This document shows, one piece after another, positions 11,088 to 19,151 of a DNA stretch of 64,000 bases. The stretch is from Psychroflexus sediminis (GTDB lineage Bacteria; Bacteroidota; Bacteroidia; Flavobacteriales; Flavobacteriaceae), in NCBI RefSeq assembly GCF_900099815.1, contig NZ_FNCW01000002.1:62001-126000 (forward strand), given 5' to 3'. The stretch's first letter is position 1; each line of letters begins with the position of its first letter. The position numbers and the translations under genes were made by a program. The notes beneath the pieces are model-generated. The model did not search any database. It saw only the letters and a program-made list of their open reading frames with translations, and had not been told where the DNA came from.

Positions 11088-11717
11088 ATGAAAAAAATAA
11101 TATTGACTTTAGTATTTGCTTTAGCTTTTGGAAACTCAAATGCTACTGAGAAAGAAGTAATTATAGAAGTAGTTTTTGAAAATTTAACTGAGAAAGACCT
11201 AAACTCTGGTGTGTTTTTTATAACTGAAACAAATGAGAGAATTGAAATTAGCAATACTAAAAGTTTTACAGTAAAATTACCAAGTAAAGGGAAGTATCAA
11301 TTTGGTTTTGCAACAGATGAATTCAATGCTTACACTTATTATCCTGCAAGGATTAGCAGTAAAAAGAACACCATTACAATCAGATTAGAAGAAAAAAAAG
11401 AAAAGATTTTTAAGACAAGATATTCTCATTTCCCACTAAATAAGCGAACAAATTTAACTGATGAGCAAATTGAACTTGAAATTTCAAAGGGGAGTTTAAA
11501 CTTTATTATTCACGGAATTGACAATACAATACCAGAAGGTTTTACTGAATTCAAAGAAAAATATGGAATCGGAGTTCAAAAAGAAAATTGCGTTGTTGAT
11601 CCTTTATCTTTCAAAAAAGCTAATGAAAATAATCAAATGATATCAGATTACTTAACTGAAAAATATGGTAAGAATTGGCTTAATGAATTGCCAATTAAAC
11701 CGTTTGGTATAAAGTAA
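11088..11717 (+). CDS. Exported protein of unknown function (cassette gene)
   Basis: A 209-residue secreted protein: a signal peptide (MKKIILTLVFALAFGNSNA), a beta-rich N-terminal half (residues 25-105) and a helical C-terminal half around FKEKYGIGVQKENCVVDP and NQMISDYLTEKYGKNW. I have a general impression of similar tails in other flavobacterial hypothetical proteins but know no function. Its low GC content matches the neighbouring cassette genes. It is bracketed by attC-like elements 2 and 3, with element 3 starting 16 bases after its stop. A periplasmic or surface role is inferred from the signal peptide only. Confidence 0.7.
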   Translation: MKKIILTLVFALAFGNSNATEKEVIIEVVFENLTEKDLNSGVFFITETNERIEISNTKSFTVKLPSKGKYQFGFATDEFNAYTYYPARISSKKNTITIRLEEKKEKIFKTRYSHFPLNKRTNLTDEQIELEISKGSLNFIIHGIDNTIPEGFTEFKEKYGIGVQKENCVVDPLSFKKANENNQMISDYLTEKYGKNWLNELPIKPFGIK

Positions 11718-11732
11718 AAACGCTCTGCATTA

Positions 11733-11846
11733 TCGCAAATGTTTTATGGCTAAAACTTTGCTTAATCGAGAATGTCAGTTTTTAGCAAGTAATAGTTAAT
11801 CTGAAAAACTTGCGCTTGTTTGCCAGCCAGAAAAACTTATGCGAAG
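11733..11846 (+). repeat. attC-like palindromic element 3
   Basis: The left arm TCGCAAATGTTTTATGGCT (11733-11751) pairs with 11825-11844 at most positions, with one extra base on one side. It carries the same 19-base block as element 2 (here 11803-11821). It ends the AT-rich cassette-like region; the next gene returns to the composition of the chromosome. Confidence 0.6.
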
Positions 11847-11895
11847 AACATCGGTTTTCACCTAAAAACAAGATATTGCCCTTAAATTAAAAACC

Positions 11896-12279
11896 ATGAA
11901 AACGATTACAGTTCTTTTTATCGGTCTGCAGTTATTCTTTAATCACGCATTTAGTGAACTCGAAACCACCGACATCCAGGCCCTGGAAGTGATTGAAAAC
12001 AGAACGGAAATGAATGGCATCTACTATCACTATAAAATAAAGAATACAGGAACTACAGTCATTCCCGCGGGAAGCTACGAGGTCTTTTTAAAAGTCAATG
12101 GTGAGACCGTCAGTTTGGATACAGCGACCTCTGCATTAAAGCCGGGACAAACCCTAAACTATGAATCTCAAAAGACGTTTTATAAAGAGGATCACGAGTT
12201 TTTGAATTACACCCTCGAAATCAAAATGGAAGACTCAAATCCGGCAAACAACACCCTGAAAGGACGGTCTATACTTTAA
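11896..12279 (+). CDS. Small exported Ig-like (CARDB-type) protein
   Basis: A 127-residue secreted protein with an N-terminal signal peptide and a single beta-sandwich domain. The pattern YYHYKIKNTGTTVIPAGSYE then LKPGQTLNYESQKTF and NPANNTLKGRSIL is what CARDB-like immunoglobulin folds show (alternating strands and the terminal Asp/Asn-Pro-x-Asn-Asn-x motif). Such domains mediate cell-surface or protein contacts. It stands alone just past attC-like element 3, but its codon use resembles the core chromosome, so it may mark the array boundary and not be part of it. Confidence 0.6.
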   Translation: MKTITVLFIGLQLFFNHAFSELETTDIQALEVIENRTEMNGIYYHYKIKNTGTTVIPAGSYEVFLKVNGETVSLDTATSALKPGQTLNYESQKTFYKEDHEFLNYTLEIKMEDSNPANNTLKGRSIL

Positions 12280-12362
12280 TCCTCCAAGTAGCCGTTATGC
12301 GATGCTCTTGTGTTATAACATGTAATAAAACCCAGATGAAGAATCCATCTCACTTCCTGCTT

Positions 12363-12854
12363 TTAAAACCTTAGCCGCAATCCCAATCCGTTCGCGTTTC
12401 CCACCAGACTGACTTCCGGCTGAAATTCCCGAAGAAAGGAGGTTTTATTCTGAGCATTGTAGAGCGCGACACCTTCTTTCAAATATTTTTTAGAACGGTA
12501 AGATAACGGAATAGCCACTCCAACTAAAGCTCCGCCAACAATGGCCAGAACCCAGTTTGTTTCCCCCTCTCCAAGGGCCTGACCAACAGGAATGCCTACC
12601 AGGGCTCCACCTGTAAATCCTAAAATAGTCGATAAGATGTTTTGTGATTGCGCTCTTTTGATGAGGTCATAACTTTCAGAAACAGGTTCAGTTTCTGCAA
12701 GGAGTTCTTTCCACGTCAGTTCCTGGTCACCCTGTTTAAATTCATAGCCCCACAAATCCTGACCCACAGTGATTTCCTGAGAAAAGCAGAGACTGGAAGC
12801 AAAAACCAGAAGGAGAAAAAGGAAATCTTTGAGTTTGGCATGTTTTAATTTCAT
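12363..12854 (-). CDS. Exported glycine-zipper membrane protein
   Basis: Start taken at the second ATG (12854), which gives a clean signal peptide (KLKDFLFLLLVFASSLCFSQ); an upstream in-frame ATG at 12878 would add eight polar residues before it. The mature protein is about 140 residues with two glycine-rich hydrophobic segments (ILGFTGGALVGIPVGQALG and WVLAIVGGALVGVAIPL) of glycine-zipper type and a C-terminus ending in VSLVGNANGLGLRLRF, which could be an outer-membrane strand. Function unknown. Confidence 0.65.
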   Translation of the reverse strand: MKLKHAKLKDFLFLLLVFASSLCFSQEITVGQDLWGYEFKQGDQELTWKELLAETEPVSESYDLIKRAQSQNILSTILGFTGGALVGIPVGQALGEGETNWVLAIVGGALVGVAIPLSYRSKKYLKEGVALYNAQNKTSFLREFQPEVSLVGNANGLGLRLRF

Positions 12855-13174
12855 GGTATAACTAAGTTGGTTTGACATTTAAAGCTACACATTTTCCTGA
12901 GATTGAAACTCAGGCATTAACTATAACTGAAAATCCTGGTGAAAAATACAAGTAAAAAGCCCTGTTCTGCCGGAAATGGCGAGGGTCACGCCCAAAATGT
13001 GCCTGAAGCTGTTGACCTCCAAAAGCATAGATTTCTAAAATACTTTATATTATGAATACCCTACCTTTGTAAATAATTCAACAATATTTATCGATATTGC
13101 TGCAATTTTTGTTTATTCGCTTTCGTTAACAAATTGTCGACTATTGGAGGTTTAATTTGACTTGTTTTAATCCT
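12855..13174. other. Divergent intergenic region
   Basis: About 320 bases between divergent genes. It holds a small hairpin CCTGAG/CTCAGG (12896-12914) near the minus-strand gene and a plus-strand TAnnTTTG box (see separate entry). No other gene or RNA was recognised. Confidence 0.5.
13062..13069 (+). promoter_or_regulatory. Candidate promoter -7 box for the lipoprotein/barrel operon
   Basis: TACCTTTG is a perfect match to the Bacteroidota TAnnTTTG element, about 105 bases before the start at 13175. No clear upstream TTG box was found. Confidence 0.45.
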
Positions 13175-13705
13175 ATGAAATATCTTATCATCATGTGTTT
13201 GATCTTTTGGAGTTGTACTGACGACAGGTCTCTGGACCCCGAAGACTTTGAAGCCAGACCCACCTTTGAAGTCAACGTGTTCCAAACTCAGTATGCTGCT
13301 GAATTAATCAATGCGGGAAATGATTCGATTCCGGTTTCTAATACACTACGGGATTATATCGATGTGGATTTTCTGAATGAACAATTCAATGCTGATTATT
13401 TAGTGGGATTAACCTTTAAAGTTCTGGCAGGTAACAGCATCAACAGGAGGCAAAATTTGAATTTTATTTTTTATGACGACAATGATGTAGAGACTTATAG
13501 AGTTTCAGAACCTATTGCCGCTGGAACAGAAGACCAGCCAACAGTTAAAAGCTTTTCTGTAGTGTTGAATGCTCAGGAAATTGCCATTATCACCTCAAGC
13601 GTAAGAGCCGAATTTTTTGTAAGACAGGCTTCAACAGCTACCAATTCTGGTCGTATGCAGGTAGAATGTATTGTGGAAGCAAGCTATTTATACACTGGAG
13701 AATGA
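13175..13705 (+). CDS. Lipoprotein of unknown function
   Basis: A 176-residue lipoprotein: MKYLIIMCLIFWSC gives a lipobox with acylated Cys14, then TDDR. The start at 13175 was chosen because an upstream in-frame ATG at 13157 would place non-signal residues (TCFNP) in front. The rest is beta-rich without a motif I know. Its stop overlaps the next gene's start (ATGA), so it is translationally coupled to an outer-membrane barrel protein and probably works with it at the outer membrane. Confidence 0.7.
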   Translation: MKYLIIMCLIFWSCTDDRSLDPEDFEARPTFEVNVFQTQYAAELINAGNDSIPVSNTLRDYIDVDFLNEQFNADYLVGLTFKVLAGNSINRRQNLNFIFYDDNDVETYRVSEPIAAGTEDQPTVKSFSVVLNAQEIAIITSSVRAEFFVRQASTATNSGRMQVECIVEASYLYTGE

Positions 13706-15063
13706 GGTATAGATGTATTCTTTTTTTTTTGGTGATTTGCAATTCCTTATGGAGTCAGGATAAGCATTTGCTTTATAACCAAACCCACAATCCGCAGTCT
13801 TTAATGCTGAACCCCGGTGCAGCTTATGAAAAAACAGATTTTCATGTGGGTGTACCTCTGCTTTCCAATATCTATGCTTCGGTGGGAAATACGGCGCTCA
13901 GCGTGGATAATCTTTTCAATGCCAATGATTTTAATACCAGTGTAGTTGCAGCAATCGACAGAATTTCATCTGATGATTTTGCTGCCCTAAATCAGAAAAT
14001 TGACCTCATCAGTGTGGGTTGGAGGCAGGAGCAGCGGTATTATACCGCAGGGGTCTATCAGGAAAGTGATGCGGTTACCAACTTGCCCAAAGACTTGATT
14101 GACCTGGCTTATTTTGGAAATGCAGGTCAGAATAGAAGTTATGACATCGGTCAGATCAATTTCAGAGCGAATCTGCAGACGGTTTTTCATTTTGGAATTA
14201 ATGAGCAAGTCGATGAAAATCTGCATCTGGGAGCGCGAGTGAAACTTTACACCTCAGATGTGAACATACGATCGGTAAGAAATACCGGACGTTTTATAAC
14301 AAGAGAAAGTGAAACGGGACTTCTGCTTGAACAAAGCATAAGTAATCTGGACTTAGCTTTTGATAGCGCCGGGTTAGAAAATAATGATGAATTTGCTCCG
14401 GGAGATGTGCTGGTGGGTTCCAATCTGGGCTTGGGTATAGACCTTGGGCTATCTTATTATTTTAATGAAAGGCTTGAGTTTACCGCCAGTCTTTTGGATC
14501 TTGGTTTTATTCAATTTAAAAAAGATACGAAGAGAGTCACCGTTCGAGGTTATTATGAATACGAGGGTCTCGGAATTCAGTTTCCGAATTTCGCTCAAGG
14601 CGATGATCTCATTACCTATTATCAGAATTTGGGCGATGAAATCGAAGAGAACCTTCCCAATGAAACCACATCAGAGGCCTACTTATATATTCAGCCTGCA
14701 AAACTGAATCTGGGACTGAGCTACAATTTTGGAGAGGAGGCCAGGCTTTGTGAATGTGGTTTAAGATCTGCAGGAAAGCCTTCCGGAAACCAAACTTTAA
14801 GTTTGCATAGCTTTACCATGGCAAGCGCCGGAAATTTATTTTATAGTCTTAATGTGATGTACCAGAGAAGCTTTTGGAACGCTTTTTACGTCAAGGTAAG
14901 TCTCGGGATAGATCAGTTTAACAAACCAAATTATGGAGGAGGTGTGGCCCTGGATGTCTGGAAAGTGAACCTATTTTTAAATGTAGATCGGCTTAACAGC
15001 TTCAACAATATTTATAATGCGGAAGCATTAGCTTATCAGTTTGGGATGAATTTGAAGTTTTAG
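13702..15063 (+). CDS. DUF5723/PorP-SprF-like outer-membrane beta-barrel protein
   Basis: About 453 residues. The start at 13702 gives a signal peptide (RCILFFLVICNSLWSQ) and an ATGA overlap with the upstream lipoprotein gene; the longer frame from 13666 would prepend non-signal sequence. After the signal peptide, LLYNQTHNPQSLMLNPGAAY and FHVGVPLLSNIYASVG are typical of the PorP/SprF and DUF5723 families of Bacteroidota barrels, some of which are linked to the type IX secretion system and gliding. The C-terminus (YQFGMNLKF) ends in an aromatic residue as outer-membrane strands do. The paired lipoprotein may be its partner. No other type IX genes are nearby. Confidence 0.75.
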   Translation: MRYRCILFFLVICNSLWSQDKHLLYNQTHNPQSLMLNPGAAYEKTDFHVGVPLLSNIYASVGNTALSVDNLFNANDFNTSVVAAIDRISSDDFAALNQKIDLISVGWRQEQRYYTAGVYQESDAVTNLPKDLIDLAYFGNAGQNRSYDIGQINFRANLQTVFHFGINEQVDENLHLGARVKLYTSDVNIRSVRNTGRFITRESETGLLLEQSISNLDLAFDSAGLENNDEFAPGDVLVGSNLGLGIDLGLSYYFNERLEFTASLLDLGFIQFKKDTKRVTVRGYYEYEGLGIQFPNFAQGDDLITYYQNLGDEIEENLPNETTSEAYLYIQPAKLNLGLSYNFGEEARLCECGLRSAGKPSGNQTLSLHSFTMASAGNLFYSLNVMYQRSFWNAFYVKVSLGIDQFNKPNYGGGVALDVWKVNLFLNVDRLNSFNNIYNAEALAYQFGMNLKF

Positions 15064-15548
15064 GTTTTTTTAAATCTGACCACATAGCCTATGTTTTCCA
15101 GAACAATCCAACATTCCTGTGTGTTTACAAATTTCACAGTACCTTGTATGTGTTCAAATCCCAGAGCGGTCATATCCAATTTCTCACCTGGTTTTAGCTT
15201 TTCCAGACCCTGGCTTTCAAACTGACTGTCTTCAGCCATAGATCTTAAACTTTCAACTTCTTCAGAAGTGACTTTTGCAGGTTCTCCAAGCCAATACAGA
15301 TATCTCACGGCATGTTTCCTGTCGAAAACCCTGTCTCTTTTGTCCTCATCGATATTTACCAAAATCATGGAAGGCAATAAGGGGGATTCGATTTTTTTCT
15401 TGCGATCACTCCATTGTTTTATTTCCACTTGAACGGGGCAGTAGGCCTCAATACCATCCTGAAGCAGCTGTTCCGCAAGCTTTTTTTCGGCTCTTGGTTT
15501 AGTATAAAGCACAAGCCATGGAGAAGGTGTTTTGGAAAGAGAATTCAT
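15060..15548 (-). CDS. UpxY-type NusG-like transcription antiterminator (orphan)
   Basis: A 162-residue NusG paralogue: an NGN domain (WLVLYTKPRAEKKLAEQL, with SPLLPSMILVNI in the middle) and a C-terminal KOW-like part (LKPGEKLDMTALGFEHIQG). In Bacteroides, UpxY proteins are the first gene of capsule operons and let RNA polymerase read through them. Here it stands alone on the opposite strand, about 19 kb from the first polysaccharide gene of this window, and its last bases overlap the convergent barrel gene. It may act in trans on the polysaccharide cluster or control another operon. Confidence 0.85.
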   Translation of the reverse strand: MNSLSKTPSPWLVLYTKPRAEKKLAEQLLQDGIEAYCPVQVEIKQWSDRKKKIESPLLPSMILVNIDEDKRDRVFDRKHAVRYLYWLGEPAKVTSEEVESLRSMAEDSQFESQGLEKLKPGEKLDMTALGFEHIQGTVKFVNTQECWIVLENIGYVVRFKKT

Positions 15549-15578
15549 AAAAAAAAGGGGTATCTGTCAAGTCTTGTA

Positions 15579-16346
15579 TTAGTCCATATTGATTTGGAAG
15601 GGATGCTTGAGGCCTTTAAACTGGTCCAGCTCAGCGGTAAGTGAGCCTACAGCCAATTCAGCTTCAATTTTTAAGGGAATTTTATTTTTATCTGCAGAGA
15701 CCCAAAAGGTAAGGCTTTCACTTTCTTCAAACACACGCTCCGCCTTGACGTAGGGTCTGAATTTGAGAGCAGCAACCTTACCAAATTTTGTTTCTATGGT
15801 TTCATAGCCCAAAAATTTGGTTTTAAAATTATAGTTTTCATTATCAAAAAACATATTTAAATAGAATTCCTGACCGACTTCTAGTTTATTAATATCTATC
15901 GTATTTCTGAGTTTATAGAATGCAGAAAGCATATCCTGGGTGTTGTCCATCATATCGAAAGTCTCTATGGTATTGTGTTTGAAGTCAACGACTTTTACGC
16001 GATTGGTAAGATGGTCAAAAAACAATTCTTTGTTTTTTTTGTACCCTCCCTCATTGATGTCTCTTATAAATTTTAAGGGTAAACCTTCATCTTTTGTAAT
16101 ATAAGTTTCATACCGGTCTCTTACTTTAAAAAACAAGTCTAATAGTCCGACACTTTTTCCAATACCAACAACATGGAAAACCTCTTCATCATTTAAAAGC
16201 CTTTTCTCGATTTCCAGACTTGCGGTACTGGTATTGAACCAACCGTATTTGATTTTGAAACTAAGCCACTCACCGTCACCGTAAGCAGATTGACTAAACC
16301 CGGTAAGAGCCCAAAAGAAAAAAAAGATACTAAGTATGAGTTTCAT
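15579..16346 (-). CDS. DUF3108-domain exported protein
   Basis: A 255-residue secreted protein. Start at 16346 gives the signal peptide MKLILSIFFFFWALTGFSQ; an upstream frame to 16367 would add seven polar residues. The rest matches the DUF3108 pattern: an N-terminal YGWFNTSTASLEIEKR strand pair, RDRYETYITKDEGLPLKFIR in the middle and a C-terminal FWVSADKNKIPLKIEAEL. DUF3108 proteins are periplasmic with a lipocalin-like beta-barrel prediction and no proven function. It lies 30 bases downstream of the UpxY start on the same strand. Confidence 0.75.
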   Translation of the reverse strand: MKLILSIFFFFWALTGFSQSAYGDGEWLSFKIKYGWFNTSTASLEIEKRLLNDEEVFHVVGIGKSVGLLDLFFKVRDRYETYITKDEGLPLKFIRDINEGGYKKNKELFFDHLTNRVKVVDFKHNTIETFDMMDNTQDMLSAFYKLRNTIDINKLEVGQEFYLNMFFDNENYNFKTKFLGYETIETKFGKVAALKFRPYVKAERVFEESESLTFWVSADKNKIPLKIEAELAVGSLTAELDQFKGLKHPFQINMD

Positions 16347-16432
16347 AATTTCATGAGGTTTATTCAAATTTCAATATAATCAATTAGCATGCCCCTTATT
16401 TTATGACGACTTTAATAACGAGGATTAAAATG

Positions 16433-16461
16433 AAAAGCCTCTTCATTAAAAAGAGGCTTTT
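16433..16461 (-). terminator. Terminator of hpd
   Basis: An 11-bp stem (AAAAGCCTCTT at 16433-16443 with 16451-16461) with a 7-base loop, read on the minus strand just after the hpd stop, followed by a T-rich tail. Confidence 0.8.
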
Positions 16462-16484
16462 GGGTTGGTTTAAACAGAAGTTTA

Positions 16485-17624
16485 TTATAAGGTCCCTCTT
16501 AGGTTCTGCTCCCGTTCAATAGCCTCAAACAAAGCTTTAAAGTTACCTTTGCCAAAAGATTGAGCCCCTTTGCGCTGAATGATTTCAAAAAACATCGTTG
16601 GTCTATCCAAAACCGGTTTGGTGAAGATTTGTAATAAATAGCCTTCATCATCGCTATCTATCAAAATGCCAAGTTCTTTGAGTGGCGCCAGGTCTTCATC
16701 AATTTCTCCCACCCGGTCCAATACTGTATCATAGTAAGTTTCAGGAATATTCAAAAATTCAACACCTCTGCGTTGCAATTCGCTTACGGTTTCGATAATA
16801 TTATCGGTTGCCACAGCTATATGCTGTACGCCGGCACCATTGTAGAAGTCGATGTATTCTTCGATTTGAGACTTCTTTTTTCCTTCAGCGGGCTCATTAA
16901 TCGGGAATTTTATGCGTCCATTTCCGTTGCTCATCACCTTGCTCATCAGTGCGGTATATTCCGTGGAAATATCCTTATCATCAAAGGAAAGCAACTGAGC
17001 AAATCCCATGACATCTGCATAAAAATTCACCCAGGTGTTCATTTCATTCCAGCCTACATTTCCTACCATATGGTCGATGTACTTAAGACCAACACCTTCG
17101 GTTTTGTAATCTTTTGCCCAGGCCTTATAACCGGGTAAGAACGGTCCGTCATAATCTTTTCGTTCTATAAAGAGGTGAATGGTTTCCCCATAGGTATGTA
17201 TCCCTGAGATCACAGCCTTCCCGTGCTCATCTTCAATGCTGTAGGGTTCGGCATAAGGCCTGGCACCGCGTTTTACCGTTTCTTCAAAGCTTTTGGCAGC
17301 ATCATCTACCCAGAGCGAAACGAATTTTACACCGTCCCCATGCTGATTGATATGCCTGTTGATGTCTCCCCCATCGCCCATGGGGCTGGTGAGGACCAAT
17401 CTTATCTTACCCTGCTGCAGGACATAAGAAGTCGTGTCTTTTTTCCCTGTTTCAAGTCCTGAATAAGCCACCGGCTGAAAGCCCCAGGCGGTCTGGTAGT
17501 AATAGGCTGCCTGCTTTGCATTCCCTACATAAAGTTCTACAAAATCGGTTCCTAAAATGGGTAAAAAATCCTCTGCTTTAGTATTGACTTTTGGTAATTT
17601 CTGGCTGGTGGTATCTGTACTCAT
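16485..17624 (-). CDS. hpd: 4-hydroxyphenylpyruvate dioxygenase
   Basis: Converts 4-hydroxyphenylpyruvate to homogentisate in tyrosine catabolism. The enzyme is 379 residues with the family's two vicinal-oxygen-chelate domains. The Fe(II) ligands are visible in order: His185 (KYIDHMVGNV), His268 (GVQHIAVAT) and Glu347 (TMFFEIIQRKG), followed by the C-terminal GKGNFKALFEAIEREQ helix that closes the active site. Start at the ATG at 17624 (MSTDTT); the frame also runs back to a TTG at 17645 but the extra residues are not expected. The next gene upstream on the same strand, hmgA, uses its product, so the two likely belong together, although a 147-base gap separates them. Confidence 0.97.
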   Translation of the reverse strand: MSTDTTSQKLPKVNTKAEDFLPILGTDFVELYVGNAKQAAYYYQTAWGFQPVAYSGLETGKKDTTSYVLQQGKIRLVLTSPMGDGGDINRHINQHGDGVKFVSLWVDDAAKSFEETVKRGARPYAEPYSIEDEHGKAVISGIHTYGETIHLFIERKDYDGPFLPGYKAWAKDYKTEGVGLKYIDHMVGNVGWNEMNTWVNFYADVMGFAQLLSFDDKDISTEYTALMSKVMSNGNGRIKFPINEPAEGKKKSQIEEYIDFYNGAGVQHIAVATDNIIETVSELQRRGVEFLNIPETYYDTVLDRVGEIDEDLAPLKELGILIDSDDEGYLLQIFTKPVLDRPTMFFEIIQRKGAQSFGKGNFKALFEAIEREQNLRGTL

Positions 17625-17771
17625 CGGTCTATGTTTTTGATTCAATTTTTATCTGATTCAGTGCTTTGGTCGTTCCTCTCATCTCCTCCCTGTAGCTGCT
17701 GGGGTGAAAACCTGTCTGCCGCTAAAGGCATGCTTACTGTTATAAGTCTGTTTCGCCAAAGCTTAGCAGGT

Positions 17772-18938
17772 TTAGTGTTTATCTTCCAGCCACGATTTAT
17801 GATAGCTGTCATCGGCGATTGCCATGCCTTCTTCCGTAATTTTTAAAGGTTTGAAGGTATCGACCATCACAGCGAGTTCTTCAGTTTTGGTTTGTCCTAT
17901 GCTTCGTTCAACTGCCCCCGGATGAGGGCCGTGTGGAATCCCGGCGGGATGCAGAGAGATGTGTCCGGCTTCTATATCGTTTCTGCTCATAAAATCTCCA
18001 TCTACGTAATATAAGACTTCATCACTGTCTATATTGCTATGGTTGTAGGGTGCAGGAATACTTTCGGGATGGTAGTCAAATAATCTCGGGCAAAAGGAGC
18101 ACACAACAAAAGCATCGGTTTCAAAAGTTTGATGTACAGGAGGCGGCTGATGAATTCGACCCGTGATGGGTTCAAAATCATGAATGGAAAAGGCGTAAGG
18201 ATAATTATAGCCGTCGTAGCCAACCACGTCAAAAGGATGAGTAGCATAAACCATATCAAACAACTGATTTTCCTTTTTCACTTTAATCAGGAAATCTCCC
18301 TTTTCATCATTGGTTTCCAGTTCGTAAGGCTGTCTTAAGTCCCTCTCGCAAAATGGGGCATGTTCCAGCAATTGTCCAAAGTGATTCCTGTAGCGTTTTG
18401 GGGTATAAATTGGTCTTCTCGATTCTACTATGAAAAGCCGATTATCCTCGGTTTCGAAATCGATTTTATAAATTATTCCTCTGGGGATGAGCAGATAATC
18501 TCCGTAGTCAAAATCCAAATTTCCAAGATGGGTTCTCAGTTTTCCTTTGCCTTTATGTACGAATAATAATTCGTCGGCATCCGCATTCTTATAAAAGTAA
18601 TCGTGAAGCGATTGGGTAGGAGCAGCAAGGATAATATTGACATCATCATTATGTAATACCGTGGATCTGCTGTCCAGATAATCCGGTTGTGGAATGGTTT
18701 TGAAGCCGTGAAATTTGTAAGATTTCAAATTTGTATTCACTGCAATTTTTGGTGTAACATCTTTGTGTCCCAGAATTTCTTTCACCTGGGTAGGGTGATG
18801 TTCGTGGTAGCTGTTGGTAGACATTCCATCAAAACCAATAGTTCCAAAAAGCTGCTCACGATATAGAGACCCGTCGGGTTTCTTAAATATGGTGTGTCTT
18901 TTATGTGGTATTTTACCAAGTTTATGGTAGAAAGGCAT
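17772..18938 (-). CDS. hmgA: Homogentisate 1,2-dioxygenase
   Basis: Opens the homogentisate ring to maleylacetoacetate. A 388-residue cupin-type Fe(II) enzyme. Start at the ATG at 18938 (MPFYHKLGKIPHKRH), typical of the family; the longer frame to 19007 lies in promoter DNA. Probable iron ligands are His300 and Glu307 in YNHSNIDSDEVLYYV and His336 in AGIPHGPHPG. It is transcribed ahead of hpd. The later steps (maleylacetoacetate isomerase, fumarylacetoacetase) are not in this window. An upstream box (near 18958) differs from TAnnTTTG at one position. Confidence 0.95.
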   Translation of the reverse strand: MPFYHKLGKIPHKRHTIFKKPDGSLYREQLFGTIGFDGMSTNSYHEHHPTQVKEILGHKDVTPKIAVNTNLKSYKFHGFKTIPQPDYLDSRSTVLHNDDVNIILAAPTQSLHDYFYKNADADELLFVHKGKGKLRTHLGNLDFDYGDYLLIPRGIIYKIDFETEDNRLFIVESRRPIYTPKRYRNHFGQLLEHAPFCERDLRQPYELETNDEKGDFLIKVKKENQLFDMVYATHPFDVVGYDGYNYPYAFSIHDFEPITGRIHQPPPVHQTFETDAFVVCSFCPRLFDYHPESIPAPYNHSNIDSDEVLYYVDGDFMSRNDIEAGHISLHPAGIPHGPHPGAVERSIGQTKTEELAVMVDTFKPLKITEEGMAIADDSYHKSWLEDKH

Positions 18939-19151
18939 AATTTTTACGGTTTTATCAAATATCGTGAAAATAGATGTAATCCTAAAGTTTGAGATATAGA
19001 TTCTCAATTTTAAATCTTAAGCTGAAGTGCCAGGCCCTTTTTCACAATAGAGATTAGCCTTATTTCAAAACCTGTCAAATTCTATTTCACCTCAGGCTCA
19101 TAGAGAAACCGCCAGGAGAGCAAGGACACCATTTAACTCTAAAGCAGTTGA

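Noticed and set aside
9771-11900. Integrase or transposase gene for the cassette-like region
   Set aside because: No tyrosine recombinase, DDE transposase or terminal inverted repeats of an insertion sequence were found in or around the array.
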